Of a DNA stretch of 64,000 nt, positions 26,505 through 35,151 are shown in pieces. The translations under genes and the position numbers were made by a program. Source of the stretch: Conexibacter woesei DSM 14684 (lineage in GTDB: Bacteria; Actinomycetota; Thermoleophilia; Solirubrobacterales; Solirubrobacteraceae); NCBI RefSeq assembly GCF_000025265.1, contig NC_013739.1, positions 1,984,001-2,048,000 of the forward strand. Reading direction: 5' to 3'. The stretch's first letter is position 1, and each line of letters opens with the position of its first letter. The notes beneath the pieces are model-generated. The model saw only the letters and a list, made by a program, of their open reading frames with translations. It ran no database searches and had not been told where the DNA came from.

Positions 26505-27482
26505 ATGGCTGACGTCGAGAACGTGATCATCGTCGGGAGTGGACCCGCCGGCTATACGGCGGCGCTCTACACCGCACGGGCCGATCTGCGCCCGCTCGTG
26601 ATCGAGGGCTTCGCCTGGGGCGGCCTGCTCCAGCAGACGACCGAGGTCGAGAACTACCCCGGGTACAGAGAAGGCGTGATGGGCCCCGTGATGATGCAGG
26701 AGTTCCGCGACCAGGCCGAGCGCTTCGGCACGCGCTTCATCACCGACGACGCGACGAGAGTCGAGCTGAGCGACGGCGGGATCCACACCGTCTGGGTCGG
26801 CGACGACGCGTACCGCACGAAGGCGGTCGTGCTCGCGATGGGCGCCCAGCACAAGAAGCTCGGCGTCCCCGGCGAGGAGGAGCTGAGCGGCCGCGGCGTC
26901 AGCTACTGCGCCACGTGCGACGCGGCCTTCTTCAAGGAGCACGAGACCGTCATCGTCGGCGGCGGCGACTCCGCGATGGAGGAGGCGATCTTCCTCGCCA
27001 AGTTCGCCGGCAGAGTCGTGATCGTCAACCGCCGCGACGAGTTCCGCGCGAGCGCGATCATGCTCGACCGCGCCAGAGAGCAGGCGAACATCGAGTGGCT
27101 GACGCCGTACGTCGTCGACGAGTTCGCGGCCGGTGAGAGAGGCGCGCTGGAGAAGGTGCGGCTGAAGCACACCGAGACCGGCGAGCCGCTCGAGCACACC
27201 GCGACCGGCGCGTTCATCGCGATCGGGCACGAGCCGCAGTCGGAGCTGGTGCAGGGGCAGGTCGACCTCGACGACAACGGCTATGTCCGGACCGTCGAGC
27301 TGTCGACGCGGACGAACCTCGCGGGCGTCTTCGCGGCCGGCGACCTCGTCGACCACACCTACCGCCAGGCGATCACCGCCGCGGGCTCAGGCTGCAAGGC
27401 CGCGCTCGACGCCGAGTGGTACCTGCGCGACACCCCGCCGGCCGTCGAGGCGCCGGCGGTCAGCGAGGCAGTCGAGGCGTAG
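26505..27482 (+). CDS. trxB: Thioredoxin reductase
   Basis: An FAD/NADPH disulfide reductase of 325 residues. FAD-binding GSGPAGYTAALYTARADL is at the N terminus, the redox CATC is near 139, the NADPH-binding GGGDSAMEEAIFLAKF near 152, and the C-terminal GVFAAGDLVDHTYRQAITAAGSGCKAAL is classic. Cytosolic; reduces thioredoxin. A typical Shine-Dalgarno (CGGAG) sits about 15 nt upstream of the ATG. Unlike most core genes here, it uses at least five AGA codons. Downstream genes are convergent. Confidence 0.97.
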   Translation: MADVENVIIVGSGPAGYTAALYTARADLRPLVIEGFAWGGLLQQTTEVENYPGYREGVMGPVMMQEFRDQAERFGTRFITDDATRVELSDGGIHTVWVGDDAYRTKAVVLAMGAQHKKLGVPGEEELSGRGVSYCATCDAAFFKEHETVIVGGGDSAMEEAIFLAKFAGRVVIVNRRDEFRASAIMLDRAREQANIEWLTPYVVDEFAAGERGALEKVRLKHTETGEPLEHTATGAFIAIGHEPQSELVQGQVDLDDNGYVRTVELSTRTNLAGVFAAGDLVDHTYRQAITAAGSGCKAALDAEWYLRDTPPAVEAPAVSEAVEA

Positions 27483-27494
27483 GGCTCAAGCGCG

Positions 27495-28550
27495 TCAGGC
27501 GCGGACGTAGATCGGGTTGGAGACGATCCACGTCCGCTGCCGCCCGCGGTTGCGCAGCGACGCCTCGACGCGGTAGACGCCCGGCTCGGCCGTGGGCGCG
27601 TCGAGGCTCGTGCTGCTGCGCGCGTGGGCGAGCTCGACGCCGTCGCGCAGGATCCGCATCTCCGCCTTGCGCGGAAGGCGCACGTGCAGCTTGAAGCCGC
27701 CGCCGCCGTGCGATTCGCCGCCCATCTCGAGGTGCTGCGGGCCGTCCGCCCAGAAGCGGAAGCCGCGCGCCGGCGCGAGGTCGTCGCGCGCGACGAAGCA
27801 GCGGCCCTCGCGCAGCGCGTCGTAGACGGCGGCGCGGTCGAGGTCCGCGTCGCCGGTCGTCGGGCGCTCCAGCAGCACGTGCGTGCTCAGCAGCCCGAAC
27901 GCGCGCCGGTAGCTCATCAGCCGCAGTGGCACGCGCGCGCCGATCCGCAGCCCGAACTGGTGCGCGTCGAGCCCGCCGATCGCGACGAACCGCCGCTGCG
28001 CGGTGATGCGGTCCCACGCGGCCAGCGCCTCCGGGCGCGGGCGGTCGAGCTGGCGGGCGGCGCGCGGCGCGAGCAGGAACCGCAGCGCGTCGGCGCGTGA
28101 CGTCAGCCGCTCGGCGGTGTCGGTCACGAAGCTCCACAGCTCGAGACCGGTCGCGCCCGGCTGCGCGACCTCGTCCCAGCCGGCCGCCGGGATCCGCGGG
28201 AAGGCGGGCGCGCCGGCCGAGAACGGGTGCGCGAGGAAGCCGAAGCCGCCGGCGGCGGCGACCGCCTCGACGACCTGCCGCGGCGTCAGGCCGCGATGGT
28301 CGACGGGCTGGTCGATCCCGAACGCGAGGTAGTGATGGCCGGGGCGCGGCGTGATCTCCTCGCCGACGCAGACGAGCACCGGGCCGTGCCAGCGCTCCTC
28401 GCCCTGGTAGCGGGCGGAGAGCGTGTCGTGGTCGGTCAGCAGCACGACGTCGACGTCGGCGGCCGCCGCCGCGGCGGCGATCTCGGCGACGGTGCCGCTG
28501 CCGTCGGAGTGGAGCGAGTGGACGTGGACGGCGCAGGTCAGCTCGATCAT
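27495..28550 (-). CDS. PHP-domain metal-dependent phosphoesterase
   Basis: A 351-residue protein. The PHP domain (about 1-235) opens with the metal motif HVHSLHSDGSG (near 9-19), then LLTDHDT, EEITPRPGHHYLAFG, FLAHPFS and GGLDAHQFG, all metal-site elements of the PHP fold. A beta-rich C-terminal domain (about 245-351) is of unknown role. PHP proteins of this type often hydrolyse phosphodiesters or 3',5'-bisphosphates. The start is ATG 28550, 9 nt behind TAGCGT (28560-28565). A strong inverted-repeat region lies just upstream. Confidence 0.88.
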   Translation of the reverse strand: MIELTCAVHVHSLHSDGSGTVAEIAAAAAAADVDVVLLTDHDTLSARYQGEERWHGPVLVCVGEEITPRPGHHYLAFGIDQPVDHRGLTPRQVVEAVAAAGGFGFLAHPFSAGAPAFPRIPAAGWDEVAQPGATGLELWSFVTDTAERLTSRADALRFLLAPRAARQLDRPRPEALAAWDRITAQRRFVAIGGLDAHQFGLRIGARVPLRLMSYRRAFGLLSTHVLLERPTTGDADLDRAAVYDALREGRCFVARDDLAPARGFRFWADGPQHLEMGGESHGGGGFKLHVRLPRKAEMRILRDGVELAHARSSTSLDAPTAEPGVYRVEASLRNRGRQRTWIVSNPIYVRA

Positions 28551-28614
28551 GAGGGGCGAACGCTACCTGCCGCCGGGGCGTGCTCCATTGCACGTCGAGC
28601 GCAGGGGCGCCAGA

Positions 28615-28758
28615 GACTCCCGGCCACGGGGGGCGGGTGTGGCCGGGAGTCCGCGGGCCGTCGATCTGCTGTGGCGCGACTCGCGGATGGGGAGCATGCC
28701 GGGGAGAGCACGCGACCACTGGGGGAACCCCGCGAACGCCACGATCGACTGTGCTCCC
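28615..28758. other. Structured intergenic region, candidate RNA or regulatory element
   Basis: This 297-bp gap between two divergent genes holds three strong pairings. First, a perfect 13-bp stem GACTCCCGGCCAC (28615-28627) with GTGGCCGGGAGTC (28639-28651), loop 11. Second, GTCGATC plus GTGGCG (28660-28666 and 28671-28676) with CGCCACGATCGAC (28737-28749), 13 bp with a 4-nt bulge. Third, GGGAGCA (28690-28696) with TGCTCCC (28752-28758), which crosses the second helix and would form a pseudoknot. Read on the minus strand, the first stem comes last, like a terminator. I could not match it to tmRNA, RNase P, SRP RNA or a named riboswitch. Confidence 0.4.
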
Positions 28759-28847
28759 GAAACCCCTCGGGCGGGTCGAAGTTGCGGCTGCGCCGGTCGC
28801 ACCGGTTCGAGGTCTGAGGCCGCTGCGCGGGGTAGACTCGGCCGACG

Positions 28848-29117
28848 ATGGATCCTTTCGCGGCGATCATGTTCGGCATCGTCCTGGTGGTGGTGCTCGT
28901 CATCATCGCGCTGGGCGTCTGGTACCCCGGATCGGGCGCCGAGCAGGTCGGCTGGAGAACGCCGCGCTCGCTGGCCGAGCAGGAGGCGGCGCGCGACGAC
29001 GAGGACCTGCGGCAGATGCTGGAGGCCGCGAACGAGCGGCGGCGGGCACGTGGGGAGCCGGATCTGACGCTCGACGCGCTGATGGCGGAGGAGCGCGCAG
29101 CGCGCGGGGTCGAATAG
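28848..29117 (+). CDS. Small single-span membrane protein
   Basis: An 89-residue protein. Residues about 5-27 (AAIMFGIVLVVVLVIIALGVWY) span the membrane; the rest is a charged, probably helical cytoplasmic tail (SLAEQEAARDDEDLRQMLEAANERRRARG). TAGACT (28833-28838) is 9 nt before the ATG, so the mRNA is likely leaderless. It is followed by the NAD-binding gene. Function unknown. Confidence 0.75.
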   Translation: MDPFAAIMFGIVLVVVLVIIALGVWYPGSGAEQVGWRTPRSLAEQEAARDDEDLRQMLEAANERRRARGEPDLTLDALMAEERAARGVE

Positions 29118-29129
29118 GCTGCGCGCCAG

Positions 29130-29630
29130 ATGGCGCGCGTCCTGATCGTCGGCTGTGGATGTCGTGGGCAGGCGCTCACGCGTGCGCTGCGTGCGCGCGG
29201 CCACGCGGTTCGCGGCACGACGCGCGACGAGCGCCGGCGGGCTGCGATCGAGGCGGCGGGTGCGGAGGTCTGGATCGGCGACCCCGACCGGATCGCGTCG
29301 ATCAGCTACGCGCTCGACGGCGTGACGATCCTCTGCTGGCTGATGGGCTCGGCGAGCGGGCCGGCGGAGAAGCTGGAGGCGCTGCACGGCTCGCGCCTGA
29401 GCATGCTGCTGGAGCGGACGATCGACACGACCGTGCGTGGGGTGCTGTACGAGGCGGCCGGCAGCGTCGAGCCGTCGCTGCTGGCGGGCGGGGCGGAGCA
29501 GGTCCGCTCGGCGTGCTCCTACTCGGAGATCCCGCACGCGCTGCTGGAGGCCGATCCGGCCGACCACGAGCGCTGGCTGGTGGCGGCGCTGGAGCGGGTC
29601 GACGAGCTGCTGTCGTTCACGCGCGTCTGA
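29130..29630 (+). CDS. Short NAD(P)-binding Rossmann protein
   Basis: A 166-residue protein beginning with a dinucleotide-binding fold, VLIVGCGCRGQALTRALRARGHAVRGTTR (GxGxxG variant GCGCRG). It resembles the first half of extended SDR epimerases such as YeeD or the NAD-binding part of complex-I assembly SDRs, but no YxxxK is present, so it is probably a non-catalytic or sensory member. TAGGCT overlapping the stop of the upstream gene is 9 nt before its ATG. Confidence 0.7.
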   Translation: MARVLIVGCGCRGQALTRALRARGHAVRGTTRDERRRAAIEAAGAEVWIGDPDRIASISYALDGVTILCWLMGSASGPAEKLEALHGSRLSMLLERTIDTTVRGVLYEAAGSVEPSLLAGGAEQVRSACSYSEIPHALLEADPADHERWLVAALERVDELLSFTRV

Positions 29631-29649
29631 GCGCGCCGCGCTCGCTCAG
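29627..29649. terminator. Hairpin between convergent genes
   Basis: CTGAGCG / CGCTCAG (29627-29633 and 29643-29649) spans the stop codons of both the Rossmann gene and the Nudix gene, so each terminator arm is coding for the other strand's 3' end. Confidence 0.45.
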
Positions 29650-30212
29650 CGGCGCGTGAGCGGCGCGATCCGCCCGAGCAGATCGCCCAGTATGCGCGCG
29701 GTCGCGCCCCAGATGAAGTGGTCGCCGACGACGTAGGAGTCGGTCTCCCACGTCATCCCGCGGCGCGTCACCGGGCGCTGGTCGAAGCCGTCCAGGAGCG
29801 CCCGCAGCGGCAGCTCCAGCACGAGGTCGACCTCCTGCGGCGAGAGGACCCACTCGCGCCCGGCCTCGATCAGCCCGACGTAGGGGAAGATCACGTAGCC
29901 GGTGACGAACGTCCGCACCGGCGCGAGGGTGCCGACCAACTCGACGGCGGCGGGCGTCAGCCCGACTTCCTCCTCGGCCTCGCGCAGCGCGGTCTCGTGC
30001 AGCGGCTCCTCCGGGAAGTCGCGCCGGCCGCCCGGGAACGAGATCTCGCCCGGGTGGCGTCTCATGTCGTCGCGCCGCTTGGTGAAGACGGCGTGCAGCT
30101 CGTCGCCGGCGACGAACAGCGGCACCAGCACGGCCGCCTCGGTCTCGTGCGCGACAGGCTCGTCCGCGCGCGCTCCAGGAGCCGCGATCAGGCGTCGCAG
30201 CTCGTCACGCAC
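29646..30212 (-). CDS. Nudix hydrolase, CoA-pyrophosphatase type
   Basis: A 188-residue Nudix protein. The Nudix box reads GRRDFPEEPLHETALREAEEEVGL (catalytic Glu residues in REAEEEVG), preceded by the ADP/CoA-pyrophosphatase motif HPGEISFPGGR of the NudL/YeaB subfamily. It probably cleaves CoA or related nucleotide diphosphates. GTG 30212 lies 5 bases after the OsmC stop; a much longer open frame upstream is only the shadow of OsmC. Confidence 0.88.
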   Translation of the reverse strand: MRDELRRLIAAPGARADEPVAHETEAAVLVPLFVAGDELHAVFTKRRDDMRRHPGEISFPGGRRDFPEEPLHETALREAEEEVGLTPAAVELVGTLAPVRTFVTGYVIFPYVGLIEAGREWVLSPQEVDLVLELPLRALLDGFDQRPVTRRGMTWETDSYVVGDHFIWGATARILGDLLGRIAPLTRR

Positions 30213-30217
30213 GCCGC

Positions 30218-30613
30218 TCAGCGGACGAGCTCGATGCGCTCGTCGAACATGACCTCGCCGTCGAGCGTGCGGTGGACGGGGCACTTCGCCGCGATCACCG
30301 ACAGCCGCTCCAGCTGCTCCTCGGTCAGGTTCGCCGGCAGCCGCAGGGTCAGTCTGAAACGGGTCGGCGCGCCGCGCTCGGCCGGCGCGTACTCCGCCTC
30401 GACCGCGACTCTGCCGATGTCCCAGCCCTTGCGCTTGGCGTACATCTCCATCGTGATCGCGGTGCACGACGCGAGGCTCGCGGCAAGCAGCTCCTGGGGG
30501 CTGGGGGCGTCGTCGTCGCCGCCCTCCTCGACCGGCTCGTCCGCGCGCAGCGTGTGGCCGCGCACGTCGATTTCGTGCGTGAAGGTCCCGGTCCGTCTCG
30601 CGATCGCCTTCAT
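30218..30613 (-). CDS. OsmC-family peroxiredoxin-like protein
   Basis: A 131-residue OsmC/Ohr-fold protein. The two redox cysteines are in LAASLASCTAITMEMYA (near 50) and AAKCPVHRTL (near 110), the usual spacing for the family, which reduces organic hydroperoxides. The N terminus FTHEIDVRGHTLRADEPVEEGGDDDAPSPQELL is the YhfA-like branch. Cytosolic, in one run with the Nudix gene. Confidence 0.92.
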   Translation of the reverse strand: MKAIARRTGTFTHEIDVRGHTLRADEPVEEGGDDDAPSPQELLAASLASCTAITMEMYAKRKGWDIGRVAVEAEYAPAERGAPTRFRLTLRLPANLTEEQLERLSVIAAKCPVHRTLDGEVMFDERIELVR

Positions 30614-30673
30614 GCATCGTCCTTCACTGGTCGAGGTCGCTGGAAGCGACCCATCGTAGCGAGGCGTTCGGCT

Positions 30674-31966
30674 CTACCCGGCAAGGGGATTGAAGACGAG
30701 GCCGGTCGGGACCTTCGGGAAGAAGTACGTCGACTTCGGCGGCATGCTCTCGCCGCTCTCGGCGACCTCCTGGACGTGCTCGACCGGCGTCGGCGCCATG
30801 AAGAAGCCGGCGTCGAAGTCGCCGCCGCCGAGCGCGTCGATCGCCTCGCCGAAGTCGCGCGCGTAGTCGAGGCCGTCTCTGTGGTCGATCTGGTCGTCGG
30901 TCATGCCGAGCGCGCCCTTCAGGATCACCGCTTCGAGCACGGCGGTGTCGAGGCGGCGGTACGGCTCAGAGCGGCCGGCGAGCAGCTCGTCGACGGCCTG
31001 CTCGCCGTCGTCGTTGAGCGACAGCAGGTACGGGACGCCCGCGACCGCGTCCATGTAGCCGATCTGGACGCGCTCGTCGCCACGGCGCGGGTCGGGCACG
31101 AGCGAGCCCTCGTCGGGCAGCTCGGAGACGTCGAAGCGCTCGCGGATCGTGCGATCGAGCGCGTCCTGGCGCTCGGGGTCGTTCTCTATGCCGGTGACGA
31201 GCCGGTGGGTGGGGAAGACGGTCAGTCCCGGGTCCTCGAGCGCGACGAGGCACATCAGCACCCAGCGGTGCGGTCCCTCGCCGCCGATCTCCTCGGCGTA
31301 GGCGCGGGCGGTCTCATAGCGGTGGTGGCCGTCGGCGATCAGCAGCTCGGCGGAGGCGACCGCCTCGACGACGGTCTCGATCGCGTTCGGCTCGGTGACG
31401 CGCCAGAGGCGGTTGACGGTGCCGTCCGCGTCGGTCGCCTCGCCGAACGGGGCCGCGGTGCGGACATGCGGCGTCAGCGCGCTCCACGCCGTGTTGCCGG
31501 GGTCGGAGTAGAGGCTGAAGATCGGCGACAGGTTCGCTCTCGTCGCCCGCGTCAGGTCGAGGCGGTCCTGCTTGGGACCGGGGTGGGTGCGCTCGTGCGG
31601 CCGGATCCGGCCGGCGCCGTACTCCTCGACGCGGACTCTGCAGAGGAAGCCCCGCCGCGTCAGCTGGCGGCCGTCGGGAGCGGTGTAGTCCTGCGTCAGC
31701 GCCCAGATCGCGGGGGTCTCGTCCTGCGTCACGACGCCCTCGGCGATCCATCCGGCGAGCAGCTCCGCGGCATGCTCGTAGCGGTCCTCGCCAACGTCCG
31801 CCGGCTCGGGCAGGTCGACGCGCACGACGTTGTGCGGCGACTGCGCGATCAGCGCCGCGCGGTCGGCGGCGTCGATCACGTCGTAGGGCGGCGCGACGAG
31901 CTGTTGGAGCGACCCGGCGACGGCGGGGTCGTAGTGGAGCGCGGTGAGCGGCTGGATCTCGGCCAT
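30674..31966 (-). CDS. DUF1015-family protein
   Basis: A 430-residue member of a conserved family of unknown biochemical role. Recognisable blocks are VAPPYDVIDAADRAAL (near 25-40), RGFLCRVRVEEYGAGRIRPHERTHPGPKQDRLDL (near 105-138), SPIFSLYSD and IADGHHRYETARAYAEE (near 216-232), which carries a conserved His-His pair. TAGCCT (31973-31978) lies 6 nt before the ATG. Part of a minus-strand run with the DMT transporter upstream. Confidence 0.9.
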   Translation of the reverse strand: MAEIQPLTALHYDPAVAGSLQQLVAPPYDVIDAADRAALIAQSPHNVVRVDLPEPADVGEDRYEHAAELLAGWIAEGVVTQDETPAIWALTQDYTAPDGRQLTRRGFLCRVRVEEYGAGRIRPHERTHPGPKQDRLDLTRATRANLSPIFSLYSDPGNTAWSALTPHVRTAAPFGEATDADGTVNRLWRVTEPNAIETVVEAVASAELLIADGHHRYETARAYAEEIGGEGPHRWVLMCLVALEDPGLTVFPTHRLVTGIENDPERQDALDRTIRERFDVSELPDEGSLVPDPRRGDERVQIGYMDAVAGVPYLLSLNDDGEQAVDELLAGRSEPYRRLDTAVLEAVILKGALGMTDDQIDHRDGLDYARDFGEAIDALGGGDFDAGFFMAPTPVEHVQEVAESGESMPPKSTYFFPKVPTGLVFNPLAG

Positions 31967-31983
31967 CCGCGCAGGCTAACCGG

Positions 31984-32823
31984 CTAGCCGATCGAGATGA
32001 GCACCGCTCCGCAGACCGTGCCGACCACGCCGGCCTGCTGCACGCCGCGCAGCTGCTCTCCGAGCACGACGCGGGCGAGCAGGATCGTGACGATCGGGTG
32101 CAGCGAGCTGAGGACGGCGACGATGCTCAGCAGGCCCTGGGTCGAGGCGACGGCGTACATCGCGTCGGCGCCGATCACGAGCCAGCCGATCAGCAGCAGG
32201 ACGGGAAGATCGGGCCGTCTCACCTCCAGGGCGGGGCGGCGCACGAGGAAGACGGCGGCGAAGGCGGCGACGGAGGTCAGCCGCGCGATCAGCAGCGCCC
32301 ATTGGATGGGGCCGTCGCTGGCGGCGTGCATCGCGACGAGGAAGCTGCCGAAGCCGAGCGCCGTCAGCAGCCCGAGCGTGACGCTGCGCCCGACGCCGCC
32401 GCTCGCGGTCGCGCTGCCGCCCTCGATCGAGATCAGCACGACGCCGCTGATCGCGACCGCGATCCCGACCGCCTGCAGGCCGCTCGGCAGCTCGCCGAGC
32501 ACGACCGCGGCGACGACGCCGACGACCGGAGCGGTCGCCGCGATCGGGGCGACGATGCTCATCGTGCCGACGGCCAGCCCGCGGTACAGCGCCGCGACGC
32601 CGACCGCCTCGGCGAGCCCCGCCAGCACCGCGTAGCCGAGCAGCTCGCCGCTCGGCGGACCCTCGCCCATCGCGACCACGACGACGGCGAGCACGACGAG
32701 CGCACCGCCCTGGGAGACGAGCAGGACCGACAGCAGGGGCAGCTTCCGGCTCTTGAGTCCGCCGAGGAAGTCCGACCCGCCGTAGACGAGGCTCGCGCCG
32801 AACGCGAGCATGACCGCCAGCAT
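31984..32823 (-). CDS. EamA/DMT-family transporter
   Basis: A 279-residue membrane protein with ten predicted spans arranged as two EamA repeats (about 1-135 and 145-279). Each repeat ends in the family-style pattern (SGVVLISI near 148; VGTVCGAVLISIG at the C terminus). DMT proteins usually export metabolites; the substrate is unknown. GGGG lies 6 nt before the ATG. The gene stops 18 bases before the DUF1015 start, so the two are probably co-transcribed. Confidence 0.88.
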   Translation of the reverse strand: MLAVMLAFGASLVYGGSDFLGGLKSRKLPLLSVLLVSQGGALVVLAVVVVAMGEGPPSGELLGYAVLAGLAEAVGVAALYRGLAVGTMSIVAPIAATAPVVGVVAAVVLGELPSGLQAVGIAVAISGVVLISIEGGSATASGGVGRSVTLGLLTALGFGSFLVAMHAASDGPIQWALLIARLTSVAAFAAVFLVRRPALEVRRPDLPVLLLIGWLVIGADAMYAVASTQGLLSIVAVLSSLHPIVTILLARVVLGEQLRGVQQAGVVGTVCGAVLISIG

Positions 32824-32967
32824 CTGTGACCCCTACACCTGGTGCGAGCTGATAGCTCGGTTGCCGGAAATCGCCATCTGGTACCTCGCGCATCAGCTCG
32901 TTTCGCGGAATCTCGAACAAACGAATAGCAGGTTGTTGAGACCCGATCGCGCGAGGCGTGCAGGCTG

Positions 32968-32996
32968 TTGACATATGCTAGTTGCTATGGCAGATT
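32968..32996 (+). promoter_or_regulatory. Promoter of the secreted beta-helix gene
   Basis: A perfect -35 TTGACA (32968-32973), 17-bp spacer and CAGATT (32991-32996). The leader would be about 75 nt and ends with a strong GGAGGGAG ribosome site before ATG 33079. The rest of the 255-bp gap to the divergent transporter is unusually AT-rich but otherwise unexplained. Confidence 0.5.
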
Positions 32997-33078
32997 TCCG
33001 GTGACGCGGAGGTGCTGACGCGACGGCGCGCCCTCGGGTCGGCGGTGCCCGAACCTGCCGTCGTGTGGAGGGAGATCG

Positions 33079-35088
33079 ATGCATCGGCTTCGACCATCTG
33101 CCCGTGCCGCGCTGCTGTGTTGCGCGGCGCTCGCGGCGCTGCCCGCGCTCGCCGCCGCCAGAACGTACGACGTCACCGCACCGCCGTACTCGGCGGCCGG
33201 CAACGGCACGACGAACGACCGCCTCGCGATCCAGCAGGCGATCGAGGACGCGTCGGCCGCGGGCGGCGGGACGGTGCTGGTGCCCGCCGGGAGAACGTTC
33301 CTCTCAGGCGGCATCCGCCTGCGCTCGAACGTCACCTTCCAGCTCGACGGGACGTTGCAGCAGAGCTTGAACACCGCCCACTACGCGGTCGCGCCGATGG
33401 TCGGCTGGGACGTGCCCGGCTCGACGCTCAACTGGGACTCGACGGCGTTTCACAACCAGCCGTTCGTGTTCGCCGCCGACGCCGAGAACGTCACGCTGAC
33501 GACGTCGGGCAGAGGGACGATCCAGATGGGCGTGACGCCGACCTCCGCAACCGCGATCCGCGTCGACGCGATCGGCTTCCGCGACGTCGAGAGATGCTGG
33601 ATCAACAACATCACGACGCGTGACGTGATCGGCTTCAACATCGTGCTCGACCGCGCGAACCACTGCGACATCACCGGCACGTACCTCAACTCGAAGGCCG
33701 GCAGCCTCGGCAGCGACGGCATCAACATCACGGGCTCCCAGCACGTGAAGGTGCTCTACAACCACGTCAGCGCGGGCGACGACGGCCTCTACATCGCCGT
33801 CAGCTACGGCGACCCGCGCTTCACCGGCCCGTGGCGGGCGCCCGACACCGGCGGCGCCGCGCGCTACATCGAGATCGCGAACAACGAGGTCGTCGACTTC
33901 GGCCACCAGAACGCGTTCACGCTGATCCCGTGGGGCAGCCTCGACCCCGACCAGCGCAACGTCGAGATATCCGACGTCTCGATCCACGACAACACCTTCA
34001 TCGCGGACGTCGCGCAGGCGGTCGACTGCCGCTGCGACAACCCCTGGAGAGGCACCAGAAGATACTTCCAGGACACCGATCGCGGCGACCAGTCGCCGAT
34101 GACGCGCTTCTCGATGTGGAACAACGTCTTCATCTCGAGAACGAGAGTGCCGAACTTCCCGACCTGGGTCGGGGCGACCTTCACCGACTCGCAGTTCGGC
34201 GGCCTCTCAGGTGCGCCCGGGGCGATCAGAAGCAGTCCGTCGATCCAGAACGGCGGCTTCGAGCGGACCGGCAGCGCGTGGTGGAGCATCGGCGGCGTCG
34301 GCGGCGCCACGAACGACCCGGCGATGCTGCCGGCCGGCGCGGGCGCGGCGCTCAGAGCATTGGGCGGCTGGGCCGGGTTCGTGCTGCCGAGCGGCACCGC
34401 CACGACAAGCCTCGTGCAGGGGCTCGGGTTGGAGAACGCCGCCGACCTCGGGCTCCCGCTCGTCGGCGTCGCCGGCGCGGCGACATACCGGCTCGACGCG
34501 ACCGTCGTGACGAACGGGCAGCCGTTCCGCGTCTACGCGCACGACACGTGCGAGAACAGAGTGCTCGCGCAGCAGACGGTCTCCGCGACGACGGCGACGC
34601 GCGTGTCGCTCCCGTTCAGCGTCACCAGAAGCTGCGGCAACGTCCATCTCGGGATCGACCGGGGCGGAGCCACGAGCGGCTGGGCGCTGATCGACGACGT
34701 CGAGCTGCGCGCTCCCGTCGTCGGCAACGAGGATCCGTCGCTGCGCACGGTCGGCACGTGGGGCCGCGACTGGGCCGGCGGCGACATGGGCGGCACCCAC
34801 CACCATGACAACGGCACCGGCAGCACGGTGACGATCCCGTTCACCGGCACGCGCGGCAGAGTCCTCGCGCCGAAGGGGCCGGGCTGGGGCATCGCGTCGG
34901 TCTCGGTCGACGGCGGGCCGGCGGTCGACGTCGACCTCTACGGCGCCGCGGCCGCGTGGCACGCGACCGTCTTCGACACCGGCGTCCTCCCGTTCGGGAG
35001 ACACACCGTCACGATGACCGTCTCCGGCCGCAAGCACCCCTCGTCGACCGGCACCTGGATCGCGTTCGACGCGCTGCTCGTGAGCTGA
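33079..35088 (+). CDS. Secreted right-handed beta-helix protein (GH28/pectate-lyase-like) with C-terminal binding domains
   Basis: A 669-residue exported protein. Signal peptide about 1-27. A pectin-lyase-like parallel beta-helix follows (about 28-370), starting NGTTNDRLAIQQAIEDASAAGGGTVLVPAG, the usual GH28/pectate-lyase entry, with SLGSDGINITGS and SAGDDGLYIAV, which match the Asp-bearing loops of polygalacturonase-like enzymes. The C-terminal part (about 385-669) has two beta-sandwich-like domains, the last with HHHDNGTGSTVTIPFTGTRG, similar to carbohydrate-binding sandwiches. Many arginines of the mature part use AGA while the signal peptide uses CGN. Substrate, probably a plant or cell-wall polysaccharide, is inferred. 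Confidence 0.8.
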   Translation: MHRLRPSARAALLCCAALAALPALAAARTYDVTAPPYSAAGNGTTNDRLAIQQAIEDASAAGGGTVLVPAGRTFLSGGIRLRSNVTFQLDGTLQQSLNTAHYAVAPMVGWDVPGSTLNWDSTAFHNQPFVFAADAENVTLTTSGRGTIQMGVTPTSATAIRVDAIGFRDVERCWINNITTRDVIGFNIVLDRANHCDITGTYLNSKAGSLGSDGINITGSQHVKVLYNHVSAGDDGLYIAVSYGDPRFTGPWRAPDTGGAARYIEIANNEVVDFGHQNAFTLIPWGSLDPDQRNVEISDVSIHDNTFIADVAQAVDCRCDNPWRGTRRYFQDTDRGDQSPMTRFSMWNNVFISRTRVPNFPTWVGATFTDSQFGGLSGAPGAIRSSPSIQNGGFERTGSAWWSIGGVGGATNDPAMLPAGAGAALRALGGWAGFVLPSGTATTSLVQGLGLENAADLGLPLVGVAGAATYRLDATVVTNGQPFRVYAHDTCENRVLAQQTVSATTATRVSLPFSVTRSCGNVHLGIDRGGATSGWALIDDVELRAPVVGNEDPSLRTVGTWGRDWAGGDMGGTHHHDNGTGSTVTIPFTGTRGRVLAPKGPGWGIASVSVDGGPAVDVDLYGAAAAWHATVFDTGVLPFGRHTVTMTVSGRKHPSSTGTWIAFDALLVS

Positions 35089-35106
35089 CGGAGGGCTCGC
35101 GCATCG

Positions 35107-35132
35107 CCGGCCGGGCGCAGCCGCCCGGCCGG
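35107..35132. terminator. Bidirectional terminator hairpin
   Basis: CCGGCCGGGCG / CGCCCGGCCGG, an 11-bp perfect stem with loop CAGC, between convergent genes ending at 35088 and 35152. Confidence 0.7.
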
Positions 35133-35151
35133 GCGCGGGGGCAGCTGACGC

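Noticed and set aside
28615-28800. ydaO, cobalamin, SRP, RNase P, tmRNA or 6S identity for the structured gap
   Set aside because: GGGGGAACCCC and the CCACTGG word recall some riboswitches, but the remaining conserved blocks of those families are not present, so only an unnamed candidate is reported.
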